This document shows positions 1-8,217 of a stretch of DNA of 64,000 nucleotides, in pieces. Made by a program: the position numbers and the translations under genes. Source of the stretch: Phycisphaerae bacterium (GTDB taxonomy: Bacteria; Planctomycetota; Phycisphaerae; Phycisphaerales; UBA1924); NCBI GenBank assembly GCA_014192545.1, contig BJHL01000002.1, positions 636,863-700,862 of the forward strand, in the 5' to 3' direction. Below the pieces are notes generated by a model. That model did not search any database. It saw only the letters and a program-made list of their open reading frames with translations, and had not been told where the DNA came from. Numbering within the stretch: the stretch's first letter is position 1; each line of letters begins with the position of its first letter.

Positions 1-1099
1 GGAGATTGGCGAGATAGCGTTCGAGATCGTCGGCGAGTTCGCCTGCGGACTGGTAGCGAAGGGCGGGGTCTTTTTCGATGGCTTTGCTGGTGATGGCGTC
101 GAGATCGGGAGCGATGGCGGGGAGGACGCGGGCGAGGCGCGCGGGTTCGACGTCGCGGATTTTTCGCGTTGCGTCGATGATGGTGTCGCTGCGGATATCG
201 ATGGGGAGTGAGCCGGAGAGGAGTTCGTAGAGAATGACGCCCAGGGCGTAGACGTCGCTGCGCGTGTCGGCGAGGGTGCCGGTGACTTGCTCGGGGCTCA
301 TGTAGCTGAGGGTGCCAATGAGTGCGCCGGCTTGGGTGTGGCGGGTGTTGGTGTCTTCGAGGGTGCGGGCGACGCCGAAGTCGAGGATTTTACTTTGGAC
401 GTTTTGGTGATTGGTGCTGCTGCCGGTAATGCGCTGGATGAGGATGTTGGAGGGTTTGAGGTCGCGGTGGATGACGCCTCGCTGGTGGGCGTATTGGACG
501 GCGCGGCAGATGTCGATGAAGATGCGGAGTTTGGCGGATTCGTTGAGGTTGGCGGAGGTGGTGTGGGCGAGGAGGGGTGTGCCGTCGATGTATTCGAGGA
601 CGAGGTAGGGGACGGGGCGCGTGCCGAAGATGGGGGCAGAGCCAGAGTCGTAGATTTGGGCGATGCCAGGGTGCGAGAGGCGAGCGAGGACGCTGGCTTC
701 GCGCTCGAAGCGTTTGATGAGGTCGGGCGAGGGCGCGATGGAGCGGATGACTTTGATGGCGACGAGGCGCTGGGGGGAAGTTTGGTTGGCGAGGTAGACA
801 ACGCCCATGCCGCCTTCGCCCAGGACGCGCTCGATGGCGTAGCGGCCTATGTGGGTGACGGGCGTGACGCTTGTGGGTGATGGGCCGGTGACTTCGAGAA
901 GCGTGGAATCGTCGATGGCGGGTTTGTCGATGGCGTGGGCAGTTTCGCTATCGGCGGCGAGCATGCGGGCGAGTTGATCGCGGAGAGCGGTGTTGCCTTG
1001 GCAGAGGGATTCAAGGCGGGCGGCGCGCTGGTTGGCGGGAAGGTTGGCGACTTCTTCGAAGATGCGTTGGAGGTCGGCGATGGAGGGCGCGGTGCTCAT
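1..1099 (-). CDS. Serine/threonine protein kinase, N-terminal part (cut by window edge)
   Basis: Hanks-type kinase domain preceded by about 85 residues that probably form a small helical region. Visible in order: glycine loop GEGGMGVVYLA, the VAIKVI lysine, catalytic loop HRDLKPSN, DFG in ILDFGVART, and an SPEQV-type activation segment. The end in view (YQSAGELADDLERYL) is typical of the kinase C-lobe, so a sensor or TPR part is probably missing beyond base 1. The ATG at 1099 overlaps the sigma-factor stop by 4 bases (ATGA), indicating translational coupling. The pairing of an ECF sigma factor with a Ser/Thr kinase is known from planctomycetes. Substrate unknown. Confidence 0.93.
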   Translation of the reverse strand, partial: MSTAPSIADLQRIFEEVANLPANQRAARLESLCQGNTALRDQLARMLAADSETAHAIDKPAIDDSTLLEVTGPSPTSVTPVTHIGRYAIERVLGEGGMGVVYLANQTSPQRLVAIKVIRSIAPSPDLIKRFEREASVLARLSHPGIAQIYDSGSAPIFGTRPVPYLVLEYIDGTPLLAHTTSANLNESAKLRIFIDICRAVQYAHQRGVIHRDLKPSNILIQRITGSSTNHQNVQSKILDFGVARTLEDTNTRHTQAGALIGTLSYMSPEQVTGTLADTRSDVYALGVILYELLSGSLPIDIRSDTIIDATRKIRDVEPARLARVLPAIAPDLDAITSKAIEKDPALRYQSAGELADDLERYLANL

Positions 1100-1707
1100 G
1101 CTTCTGGATTGGACGGGGGGTTGGATTGGGGGTTGGGTTGGGGATTGCCGAGGCGCTCGAGGAGCCAGGCGCGGGCGAAGCGCCATTCGCGTTCGATGGT
1201 GGAGAGTGAAAGGCCGGTGACGCTGGCGGTTTGTTCGTTGGTGAGGCCAGCGAAGAAGCGGAGTTCGACGAGTTCGGCTTTGCGCGGGTCGGCTTGTGCG
1301 AGTTGGAGAAGGGCGTCGTCGAGGGCGAGCAGGTCGAGGCTGGTGGGACCGCGAGAAGGGTCGGGGATGTCGAGCGTGAGGGAATGCTTGTTGATGTCGC
1401 CGCCTCGTTTGTCGGTTTTCTTTTCGCGGGCGTGATCGATGAGGACCTGGCGCATGACTTTGGCGGCGAGGCGGAAGAAGTGGTCGCGGTCGTTGACGTT
1501 GGCGGGTGAGCCACTGACGAGTTTGACGTAGGCCTCGTTGACGAGGGCGGTGGGTTGGAGGGTGATGGGGCCTTCGGAACGCATCATCGCGCCGGCGAGG
1601 GCGCGGAGTTCGCGGTAGACAACCGGGAAGAGAGCGGCGGCAGCGTTGCTGTCGCCTTGGGCTGAGCGCTGGAGGAGGAGGGTGATGTCGCCAGCGGGTT
1701 CGGGCAT
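1096..1707 (-). CDS. ECF-type RNA polymerase sigma factor
   Basis: 203 residues. The N-terminal half has the sigma-2 region (ALFPVVYRELRALAGAMM, later HFFRLAAKVMRQVLIDHAREK), a pattern of the planctomycete/acidobacterial ECF subfamily that accompanies Ser/Thr kinases. The C-terminal half has sigma-4 (LVELRFFAGLTNEQTASVTGLSLSTIEREWRFARAWL). Start chosen at the ATG before PEPAGDITLLLQ because the family normally begins about there; the frame stays open upstream without family-like sequence. It overlaps the downstream kinase by 4 bases, so the two are probably co-expressed. Phosphorylation by that kinase is an inference from arrangement. Confidence 0.92.
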   Translation of the reverse strand: MPEPAGDITLLLQRSAQGDSNAAAALFPVVYRELRALAGAMMRSEGPITLQPTALVNEAYVKLVSGSPANVNDRDHFFRLAAKVMRQVLIDHAREKKTDKRGGDINKHSLTLDIPDPSRGPTSLDLLALDDALLQLAQADPRKAELVELRFFAGLTNEQTASVTGLSLSTIEREWRFARAWLLERLGNPQPNPQSNPPSNPEA

Positions 1708-1917
1708 GCGCGGGTCCGAGCGGTGGGCGGTTGTTGCGAGAAGGGTAGTGCGTGCGGTGCTGCCGGGTTGCTTGGGGGAACGTGGTTGAGGTGGGGAGAA
1801 TTTTTTTTGAAATCGTGAAGGGTGAGGACCGCAAACAACGCGAGGTGGTGTGCGGTGAACCGCTCTGGCCTCGTATCGGGGGCCGAAAGACACGCTGGTT
1901 AGAAACGGAGGTATTCC

Positions 1918-3456
1918 ATGAACATGATGATGAAGATCGTTGGTCCGATGGCACTGGTGGCGATGGCGGGTGCGAGCGCACTTGCGCAGTGCGATGAACC
2001 CAAGTGGGTGCAGATGAATGTGGCGGGACCATCGGCGCGCACGGCGCATGGGATGGCGTGGGATGACGTGACTCAGCGGGTGATTTTGTTTGGCGGCGCG
2101 GCTGGAGCGAATGGCGCGAGGCTGAACGACACGTGGGCGTGGGATGGATTTCACTGGACGCAGCAGATTGTCGGAGCGGGGACGCCCATCGCGAGAAGCA
2201 ATCACGCGATGGGGACGTGGGCGGGGCGCGCGGCGATGTTTGGCGGGACCAGTAATGGGTCGGATCGGCTTGATGACTTGCGGATTTTCTTCAATGGCGT
2301 GTGGGGGGGCATCGTGACGACGGGTACGGCTCCGACGGGGCGGGCGTTTCACAGCATGGGGACGATCGGCAGCGGGAACAGCAGCCAGCTTGTGATGATC
2401 GGCGGGACGAACACGAACTGCTCGCAGACGTTTGATGGATTCAAACTCAATGCGAATGCGCAATGGGTTCCGTTCACGCCGCCGAGCAACTTGGCGAAGC
2501 GGACGTTTGCGGGGCTGGTGAGCATTGAAGGGTTGGGGAACAACGATTTTGCGATTTTGCAGGGGAATGTGACGCCTTGCGGAACGGCGTCGGCGGGGAA
2601 CACGATTTGGCACAATGCGTTGACGGATGCGTACAACGTGGTGCAGGGCAATGCGCCGCAGCCCGCGCGGTGGAACGCGGCGACGGCCAGCAGTTGGAAT
2701 GATCCGAACACGCCTCGCAAGGGATATGTGCAGTTTGGGGGCGATCGGGGCAATGCGTTCAACTTGCTGAGTGAGACATGGCACACGCGCGAGAACACGC
2801 CTGGTGGGTTCAACACGTTTGCGGTGACTGGGCCTGCGCCCAGTGCACGGCGGAATCATGGCGGCATGGCTTGGGACATGGCGCGTGATCAGTATGTGAT
2901 GTTCGGCGGGAACGATCAGCAGGGCAATGCATTGGGTGATACGTGGGTGCTGACGTTCAAGCCGATTTTCACGTCCGTCGCCCCTAACCGCAACCTCTGC
3001 TCAGGCACGACCGCCACCTTCACCGCGGTCGCCGACGGCCCGGGCACCATCTCCTACCAGTGGTTTTACAACGGTCAGCAGATCCGCAACGGCTTCCAGG
3101 CGAGCGGCATGGTCATTATTGGCGCGACCACGGCGAACATGTTGATCGTCAACTTGCAGCCGGTTCTTACAGGCACGCTGACGTGTGTTGCGAGCAATGG
3201 ATGCGGGGCGACGACGAGCCAGAGCTTCCCGGTTGTTGTGTCGCAGTGTGAGTTGCCTTGCGGACCGATTGACATCAACGGCAACGGTGTCTTTCCCGAA
3301 GATCTGGACGTGATTGATTTCTTCAACACGCTGGCGGGCGGGCAGTGCTCAACGGGGAACTGCTACCCGATTGACTTCAACGGCAATGGCGTTTTTCCTG
3401 AAGATGCTGACGTGGTTAGTTTCTTCCGCGTGCTGGCTGGCGGCAGCTGCAACTGA
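1918..3456 (+). CDS. Secreted kelch-repeat / Ig-like protein with two GC-type dockerin repeats
   Basis: 512 residues. A signal peptide (MNMMMKIVGPMALVAMAGA, cut near ALAQ) is followed by kelch-like repeats with GG and W landmarks (VILFGGAAG, NDTWAWDG, AAMFGGTS, YVMFGGNDQQGNALGDTWV), predicting a beta-propeller. Residues about 355-445 resemble an Ig-like domain (ISYQWFYNGQQI, LTCVASNGCGATTS). The C-terminus has two tandem repeats of the form D-I/F-N-G-N-G-V-FPED-x-DV-hydrophobic-FF-x-LAGG-x-C. An AACGGAGG ribosome-binding site precedes the ATG. Likely surface-attached or cell-envelope located through the dockerin-like repeats; partner unknown. Codon choice changes within the gene around base 2970. 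Confidence 0.9.
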   Translation: MNMMMKIVGPMALVAMAGASALAQCDEPKWVQMNVAGPSARTAHGMAWDDVTQRVILFGGAAGANGARLNDTWAWDGFHWTQQIVGAGTPIARSNHAMGTWAGRAAMFGGTSNGSDRLDDLRIFFNGVWGGIVTTGTAPTGRAFHSMGTIGSGNSSQLVMIGGTNTNCSQTFDGFKLNANAQWVPFTPPSNLAKRTFAGLVSIEGLGNNDFAILQGNVTPCGTASAGNTIWHNALTDAYNVVQGNAPQPARWNAATASSWNDPNTPRKGYVQFGGDRGNAFNLLSETWHTRENTPGGFNTFAVTGPAPSARRNHGGMAWDMARDQYVMFGGNDQQGNALGDTWVLTFKPIFTSVAPNRNLCSGTTATFTAVADGPGTISYQWFYNGQQIRNGFQASGMVIIGATTANMLIVNLQPVLTGTLTCVASNGCGATTSQSFPVVVSQCELPCGPIDINGNGVFPEDLDVIDFFNTLAGGQCSTGNCYPIDFNGNGVFPEDADVVSFFRVLAGGSCN

Positions 3457-3552
3457 CGTCCACGGACGCTTCCACACGGGCGTCTACAACGAGAGTCACG
3501 CACGTTTTCTGCCGCTTGTGTGCCGAGCATGAGCGGCGGATTTTGGAGGGAG

Positions 3553-3587
3553 GCGGCCCTGGACGAAAGTTCGGGGCCGCGTTTTTT
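3553..3587 (+). terminator. Intrinsic terminator after the kelch/dockerin gene
   Basis: Inverted repeat GCGGCCC / GGGCCGC with a 14-base interior, followed by GTTTTTT. It lies about 100 bp behind the stop at 3456. Confidence 0.75.
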
Positions 3588-3676
3588 AGGAAGGTCGCGG
3601 AGGGGCGGAGGTGGGCGGAGATGCGCGGAGTGGGGAGATGGGTGTGCGGTGGGATGGGGGCAAGCTACTATTTGGG

Positions 3677-4483
3677 ATGAGCCAGACACACAGTCAATCG
3701 CATGCGGTAGATGGGCAAGTTGGTGGGCAAGCGGAAGGTGGTTGTTGCCAGGGGGGTGGGTCGTGCGAGACTGAGGGGAAGAAGAAGGCGGGTGGGTGTT
3801 GCAAGGACAATGGTGGGAAGGCGAGCGCGTCGGCCTCGATGGGGCAGATGACGAGCGATTTGTTGCGGCCTATGGGCAGCGATGAGATGGCAACGCTGCC
3901 CACGCTTCACTTGATTATGCGGTATCGGCGTGGGGTGCAGAATATTGACAATCGCGTTTTGCAGTTGGCGGAGCGCGATATTGATCAGGCGTTTTTGCCG
4001 GAGGCGGGCGTGGGGCGCTGGCCGGTGCGCGTACTGCTGGGGCACTTGGCGGATGCGGAAGTCGCGGCGGTGCATCGCATGCGGCGGACCGTTGGCGAGA
4101 TGAATCCGGTGGTGAGTTTGTGGGATGAAGACAGCTTTGTGGACTCGGGGATTTATGAGAATGGCAGCAAGCAATATGCGGACAGCCCCGAAGGCGATCA
4201 CGCTCGCGTGATGGCGGCGCTGGGCGGCAGCATGGCGGTGATTCACACGCTGCGGCAGTGGACCGGACAGTGGCTGCTGACGCTGAGCGACGAAGATTGG
4301 CAGCGCACGTTCATGCATCCCGAGCGCGGCGAAGTGACGCTGAAGAAGTACGTCGCGCTGAATACGTGGCACGTGGAGCACCATGCCAAGTTTCTGACGA
4401 TGAAGCTGGACAAGATGGGCATTGAGCATCCGACGCCGCAGGCGAGCGGGGGTGGGTGTGGTAGTGGGTGTGGATGTGGATAA
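3677..4483 (+). CDS. DinB-family (DinB_2-like) protein with Cys-rich termini
   Basis: 268 residues from the ATG at 3677. The central part (residues about 75-245) is a DinB/YfiT-like four-helix domain: R-R-G-V-Q-N-I-D-N-R-V-L, WPVRVLLGHLADAEVAAVHRMR, and a C-terminal NTWHVEHHAKFL. The histidines in GHLAD and HVEHH are the usual metal ligands of this fold. Both ends are unusual: the N-terminus has GGCCQGGGSC and GGCCKDNGG-type Cys pairs in a His/Gly/Lys-rich stretch, and the protein ends GGGCGSGCGCG. These tails are not part of the standard family and suggest extra metal binding (inference). Enzymatic role unknown; some family members are thiol-dependent transferases. The stop codon is immediately followed by an octamer repeat array and a terminator. 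Confidence 0.85.
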   Translation: MSQTHSQSHAVDGQVGGQAEGGCCQGGGSCETEGKKKAGGCCKDNGGKASASASMGQMTSDLLRPMGSDEMATLPTLHLIMRYRRGVQNIDNRVLQLAERDIDQAFLPEAGVGRWPVRVLLGHLADAEVAAVHRMRRTVGEMNPVVSLWDEDSFVDSGIYENGSKQYADSPEGDHARVMAALGGSMAVIHTLRQWTGQWLLTLSDEDWQRTFMHPERGEVTLKKYVALNTWHVEHHAKFLTMKLDKMGIEHPTPQASGGGCGSGCGCG

Positions 4484-4522
4484 GAAGTGACGGAGTGACG
4501 AAGTAACGAAGTGACGAAGTGG
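4484..4522 (+). repeat. Octamer tandem array GAAGTGAC abutting the stop codon
   Basis: Begins at the base after the TAA of the DinB-like gene. Units are GAAGTGAC, GGAGTGAC, GAAGTAAC, GAAGTGAC, GAAGTGG. Each full unit contains TGA or TAA, so the 8-nt period puts stops into all three frames. An inverted copy follows the opposing gene at 4573-4606. Confidence 0.9.
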
Positions 4523-4530
4523 AAAGACAG

Positions 4531-4559
4531 AGACCGGGCCGTGGGGCTTGGTCTTTTTT
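4531..4559 (+). terminator. Intrinsic terminator for the DinB-like gene
   Basis: Stem AGACCGGGCC / GGCTTGGTCT (with G-U pairs), loop GTGG, followed by six T. It sits between the two inverted octamer arrays that mark this convergent gene end. Confidence 0.8.
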
Positions 4560-4572
4560 GCTTTTGGTTTTT

Positions 4573-4606
4573 ACTTCGTCACTTCGTCACTTCGTTACTT
4601 CGTTAC
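4573..4606 (-). repeat. Octamer tandem array GTGACGAA / GTAACGAA overlapping the acyl-CoA ligase stop codon
   Basis: Read on the minus strand, the units are GTAACGAA twice, GTGACGAA twice, then GT. The first unit encodes the end of the ligase (V-T-K) and the second supplies its TAA. This is the same family and sense orientation as the array behind the convergent DinB-like gene. Confidence 0.9.
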
Positions 4607-6067
4607 TAGCTTTTTCAGCTCTCGTCGCATGATCTTGCCGGTGGCGTTTCTGGGCAGTTGATCGACGACGTGGATTTTGGCGGGGATTTTGTAGCCGGCG
4701 AGGGAGGTGCGGCAGTGGGCGAGGAGGTCTTTTTCTTCCGCGCTCGCGTTCTCCTTGAATTCGACGAAGGCGACGGGTTGTTCGCCGCGCATGGGGTCGT
4801 GGACGCCAATCACGCCGGTTGCGTTGACGGCGGGGTGGGTGTTGAGGACTTCTTCGATTTCGCGGGGGAAGACATTTTCGCCGCCGACGATGATCATTTC
4901 TTTGAGGCGACCGGTGATGAAGAGATGGCCTTCGTCATCGTGGCGGCCGATGTCGCCGCTCTTGAAGAAGCCGTCGGCGGTGAAGGCTTTGGCGGTTTCG
5001 TCGGGCAATTTGTAGTAGCCTTGCATGACGTTGGGGCCGCGCATTTGGACTTCGCCGTCTTGGTTGGGGCCGAGCGTTTTGCCGGTGACGGGATCGACGA
5101 TGCGTTCTTCGAGGCGCGGCAGCGGGCGACCGACGCTGTGTTCGCGCCATTCCTGTGGTCTGCACCAGTTGGTGACGGGGCTGGTTTCGGTGAGGCCATA
5201 GCCTTCGGCGAGAGTGACGCCGAAGCGTTCTCGCATGGCGTCGAAGACGGCTTTGGGGAGGGGCTCGCCACCCGAGACCATGTAGGTGATGTTGGCGAAG
5301 TCGTCGCGTGTAGCGTCTTTGACGTGGAGCAGGGCGTTGTACATGCTGGGGATGGCGACGAAGACTTTGGGTTTGTGCTCGCGCATGAGCTTGATGATTT
5401 TGCCAGGTACGAAGCGCGCGGTGTAGACGGCTTTGGAGCCGGTGACGAGCGGAACAAGCGTGAGGGCGGTCATGCCGAAGCTGTGAAACTGGGGCAAAAC
5501 GCCGAGGAAAACGAAGTCTTTGGTGATGTCGATCCAGTCGCGGACTTGATCGATGTTGGCACGCACGTTGTTGTGCGAGAGCATGACGCCCTTGGGCTTG
5601 CCGCTGGTGCCGCTGGTGTAGAGGAGGACGCCCAGTGATTCGCCGTCGGCGAATGTGGGCATGATGGGTTCGGGGAAGGATTTGAAATCGAGTTGGTCGA
5701 GTTTGATGAGATGCTTGACGCGCGGGGTGTAGCCCATGAAGTCGAGCATGGGCTGAGCGGTGACGAGCGTGTCCATGCCGCTGTCGTCGATGATGTATTG
5801 CAGTTCGTCTTGCTTGAGGAGGTAGTTGAGGGGGACGACGGTTTTGCCCAGGCACCAACTGGCGAGGGCGGCGATGGGGAAACCGGCGCCGGTGGGCATG
5901 AGGACGCCGACGGTTTGGGAGTCGCACTTGGATTTGATTGCGCTGGCGACATGGAGGCTGGCGACGAGGAGGTCGATTGCGCGGTAGCTGCGTCGGTCAT
6001 CGACGATGCGTTCGCGAAAGGGAGCGGCGAGAAGCGAACGCAGGATGGGACCGTGAATCGAACCCAA
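4595..6067 (-). CDS. Fatty-acid--CoA ligase (AMP-binding, ANL superfamily)
   Basis: 490 residues; activates a carboxylic acid to an acyl-adenylate and then the CoA thioester. Key motifs: P-loop LLYTSGTSGKPKGVMLSH, GYGLTETSPV, the hinge region with FFKSGDIGRHDDEGHLFITGR, and catalytic lysine near NATGKIMRRELKK. Length is slightly below long-chain FadD (about 550), so chain-length specificity is uncertain. Start is a TTG at 6067 with a strong GGAGG five bases upstream; no in-frame ATG fits better. The last three codons and the stop are part of a tandem octamer array, so the C-terminus LVTK derives from repeat DNA. Confidence 0.9.
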   Translation of the reverse strand: MGSIHGPILRSLLAAPFRERIVDDRRSYRAIDLLVASLHVASAIKSKCDSQTVGVLMPTGAGFPIAALASWCLGKTVVPLNYLLKQDELQYIIDDSGMDTLVTAQPMLDFMGYTPRVKHLIKLDQLDFKSFPEPIMPTFADGESLGVLLYTSGTSGKPKGVMLSHNNVRANIDQVRDWIDITKDFVFLGVLPQFHSFGMTALTLVPLVTGSKAVYTARFVPGKIIKLMREHKPKVFVAIPSMYNALLHVKDATRDDFANITYMVSGGEPLPKAVFDAMRERFGVTLAEGYGLTETSPVTNWCRPQEWREHSVGRPLPRLEERIVDPVTGKTLGPNQDGEVQMRGPNVMQGYYKLPDETAKAFTADGFFKSGDIGRHDDEGHLFITGRLKEMIIVGGENVFPREIEEVLNTHPAVNATGVIGVHDPMRGEQPVAFVEFKENASAEEKDLLAHCRTSLAGYKIPAKIHVVDQLPRNATGKIMRRELKKLVTK

Positions 6068-6336
6068 GAGAACCTCCGAGGTGAGACGAGGAAGGACGTA
6101 AGTGGCATCGGCGTGAGGGCGGCGATGGGTGGAAGTTTGTATGCACTGACATTACTGGGGAATTGGGAGGTGATTGGGGGTTGAGGGCGGTGGATGGTGG
6201 AAAGTGAGCGGGAAAGCCGGGAATTGCAGCGGATTTGTGAGGGGGCAAAAGGTCGAGTGAATTGGGCGGGTGGGTCGATATTGCGCCTATGAGCCGCATG
6301 GTGCGGCGGTTGTTCATTTGATGGGTAAAGGTCGCC

Positions 6337-7230
6337 ATGCGTATTGCTCCCCCACTGTTGTTGCGTGCTTCGGTTACGGCCGTAATGTTGGCGATGGTGG
6401 TTGGTGTTGGGGGCTGCGCATCATCGGGCGGGCGGCCTCGTGACAATGGCACAACGGGGCGGACGGCAGAGGAGACGCGGAAGAATTTTGTTGCGCTGTA
6501 TGCGAGTGGTGAGTACACGGATGCGTATGAAGGCGCGGTCGCGGCGGCGGGGAGTGCTTCGGGAGCGAAGCGTGATGAAGCGGCGCTGATTGCGGGGCTG
6601 AGTTCGCATGCGCTGAATCGCAATGCCGAGGCGGTGCGGTGGCTGGCTCCGCTGGAGAATCGCAATGACAAGTCGGTGGCGGGGAAGGCTTCAGCCACGA
6701 TGGGGCTGATTGCGCAGGAACGCGGCGAGCATGAGACGGCGGCGCGACTGCTGAGCAAAGCAGCGGCGAAGTTGGAAGGTGATGAGGCAGCGCGAGCGGC
6801 GATGTATGCGGGGGATTCGTATCGGCAGTTGGGGCAAACCGAGAAGGCGGAGGAGAGCTATCAGCAGGCACGAACGCTGGTGGCGAGTGACAACGACTTG
6901 CGCGTGATGATTGGGGATCGTGCGCGCGGGCAGATGCCGGCGCCGAGGACTGGCGTGGTGGCGAAAGGTGGGACGACTAGCAAGGGCGGCGCGGTTGCGC
7001 GGAACTCGATGCTCACGGTGCAGATTGGTGCGTTTAGCAGCATGGAGACGGCGCAGAAGGAAGCGGGGAAAGTTGCGACGCGGGCGAATGTGCGCATCGT
7101 GCCGATTTTGAGCGGTGGGAAGCGGTTGTATGCGGTGCGCGTGGGACAGTTCAGCAATCGTGATGCGGCGGAGACGATTCGCAAGCAGATTGGTGGGAAG
7201 GCTGTGGTGACTGTCGCGTCGGGCGAATGA
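6337..7230 (+). CDS. SPOR-domain lipoprotein with TPR-like repeats
   Basis: 297 residues. The N-terminal hydrophobic stretch ends in a lipobox-like VGGCASS, suggesting a lipid-anchored envelope protein. Residues about 50-210 are Ala-rich helical repeats resembling TPRs (AAMYAGDSYRQLGQTEKAEESYQQA). After a linker, a C-terminal SPOR domain has its two halves (MLTVQIGAFSSMETAQKEAGKV and RLYAVRVGQFSNRDAAETIRKQ). SPOR domains bind peptidoglycan glycan strands lacking stem peptides at division sites, so a role in cell-wall remodelling or division is plausible, although many planctomycetes divide unconventionally. Convergent with the next gene, with only 3 bp between. Confidence 0.88.
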   Translation: MRIAPPLLLRASVTAVMLAMVVGVGGCASSGGRPRDNGTTGRTAEETRKNFVALYASGEYTDAYEGAVAAAGSASGAKRDEAALIAGLSSHALNRNAEAVRWLAPLENRNDKSVAGKASATMGLIAQERGEHETAARLLSKAAAKLEGDEAARAAMYAGDSYRQLGQTEKAEESYQQARTLVASDNDLRVMIGDRARGQMPAPRTGVVAKGGTTSKGGAVARNSMLTVQIGAFSSMETAQKEAGKVATRANVRIVPILSGGKRLYAVRVGQFSNRDAAETIRKQIGGKAVVTVASGE

Positions 7231-7233
7231 AGA

Positions 7234-8094
7234 TTACGACTTTTTGTCGTGCGGCTTGCCATTGATGGTGAGGCGGGCGGGGTGGCCGTACCACTGGTTG
7301 TCGTTGTTGGGACCTGGGTAGTGCTTATCGAGAACTGCGGTGACGTCGGCCATGTTGCCGTCTGCTTTGGCCCATTCGTTTTTGACGTCGGGGAAATCGA
7401 TCGAGCAGTTGTCGCACTTGGCGGTGGATGAGAAACGGATGGGGCACCAGAAACTTTCGACGTTGCGGAGCATTTCGCTGCCGAGGGACCAGATGCCGGT
7501 CATCCAGTCGCAGTAGAGGCACCAGATGAGATCCCATCCCACGAGGCCGTTGAACTTTTGGCGCGAGACGTTGACCCACTGGGCGGTGTTGTATTTGGGA
7601 AGGCGAATGAGCCAGGTGAGCGGCGGGTAGATGACGTATTCGCCGATGCGAATGACGGTAAAGAGCGGAACGGCGAGTGCGGTCCACCAGACGGCGGCGT
7701 GGTTGCGCAGCGGGCCGACTTTGGAGTTGAGGTTTTTGACGATGCGCGGGCCGCGGCGGGCGTTGCCGTGCCAGGCTTCGTGGCCCCATGACCAGAGCGT
7801 GAGAGCGATCATTTGGGCGATGATGGAGGCGAGCAGGAAGGCCGCGAAGTTGAGGGCGGGTTTGTCGTCGAAGGGGACGTTGGAATGAAACCACCAGACG
7901 ATTGCGGCGGCGACCCAGGGGAGATTGGTGAAGTAGGCCACGAGCAGGTCGAGGCCTGGGGCGTGCCAGAGGATGTCTTGGATGCGCTTGCCGAATGAGC
8001 CCAGGGCGTTGAGCGAGTGGAGCAGGACGGCGGCGAGGAGCAAAGCGGCGATGACGGCGGCGGTGAAGACGTGGAGGACGTAGTGATCGCTCAT
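7234..8094 (-). CDS. Conserved membrane protein with Cys-rich C-terminal region (function unknown)
   Basis: 286 residues. Hydrophobic segments near residues 7-30, 45-65, 85-105 and 135-160 predict three or four membrane spans. The rest is probably a soluble C-terminal domain carrying five cysteines in WCLYC, FWCPI and KCDNC, which could bind a metal or Fe-S centre. Several histidines lie in or beside the membrane spans (HVF, LLH, SWGHEAWHG). I do not recognise the family. Start is the ATG at 8094; the ribosome-binding site is weak. It stands alone between convergent and co-oriented neighbours, and no operon partner is obvious. Confidence 0.7.
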   Translation of the reverse strand: MSDHYVLHVFTAAVIAALLLAAVLLHSLNALGSFGKRIQDILWHAPGLDLLVAYFTNLPWVAAAIVWWFHSNVPFDDKPALNFAAFLLASIIAQMIALTLWSWGHEAWHGNARRGPRIVKNLNSKVGPLRNHAAVWWTALAVPLFTVIRIGEYVIYPPLTWLIRLPKYNTAQWVNVSRQKFNGLVGWDLIWCLYCDWMTGIWSLGSEMLRNVESFWCPIRFSSTAKCDNCSIDFPDVKNEWAKADGNMADVTAVLDKHYPGPNNDNQWYGHPARLTINGKPHDKKS

Positions 8095-8176
8095 GGGGCA
8101 GCGTATCAGTGGGAGTGTGGTGGCGTGCTGCGCGCGGTTGTGAATGCTGGGGATTGGGAATGGAAGGGGCGCGGTG

Positions 8177-8210
8177 ATCCGGACCTTCGCGGACTCAGGT
8201 CCGGCGTCGG
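8177..8210 (-). repeat. REP-like hairpin element, copy 1
   Basis: Core stem CCGGACCT / AGGTCCGG with a shortened loop, flanked by GCGTCGG. It begins 7 nt behind the stop of the SUI1 gene (minus strand). Related copies are at 11526, 15516 and 30341. Confidence 0.8.
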
Positions 8211-8217
8211 GACCGAC

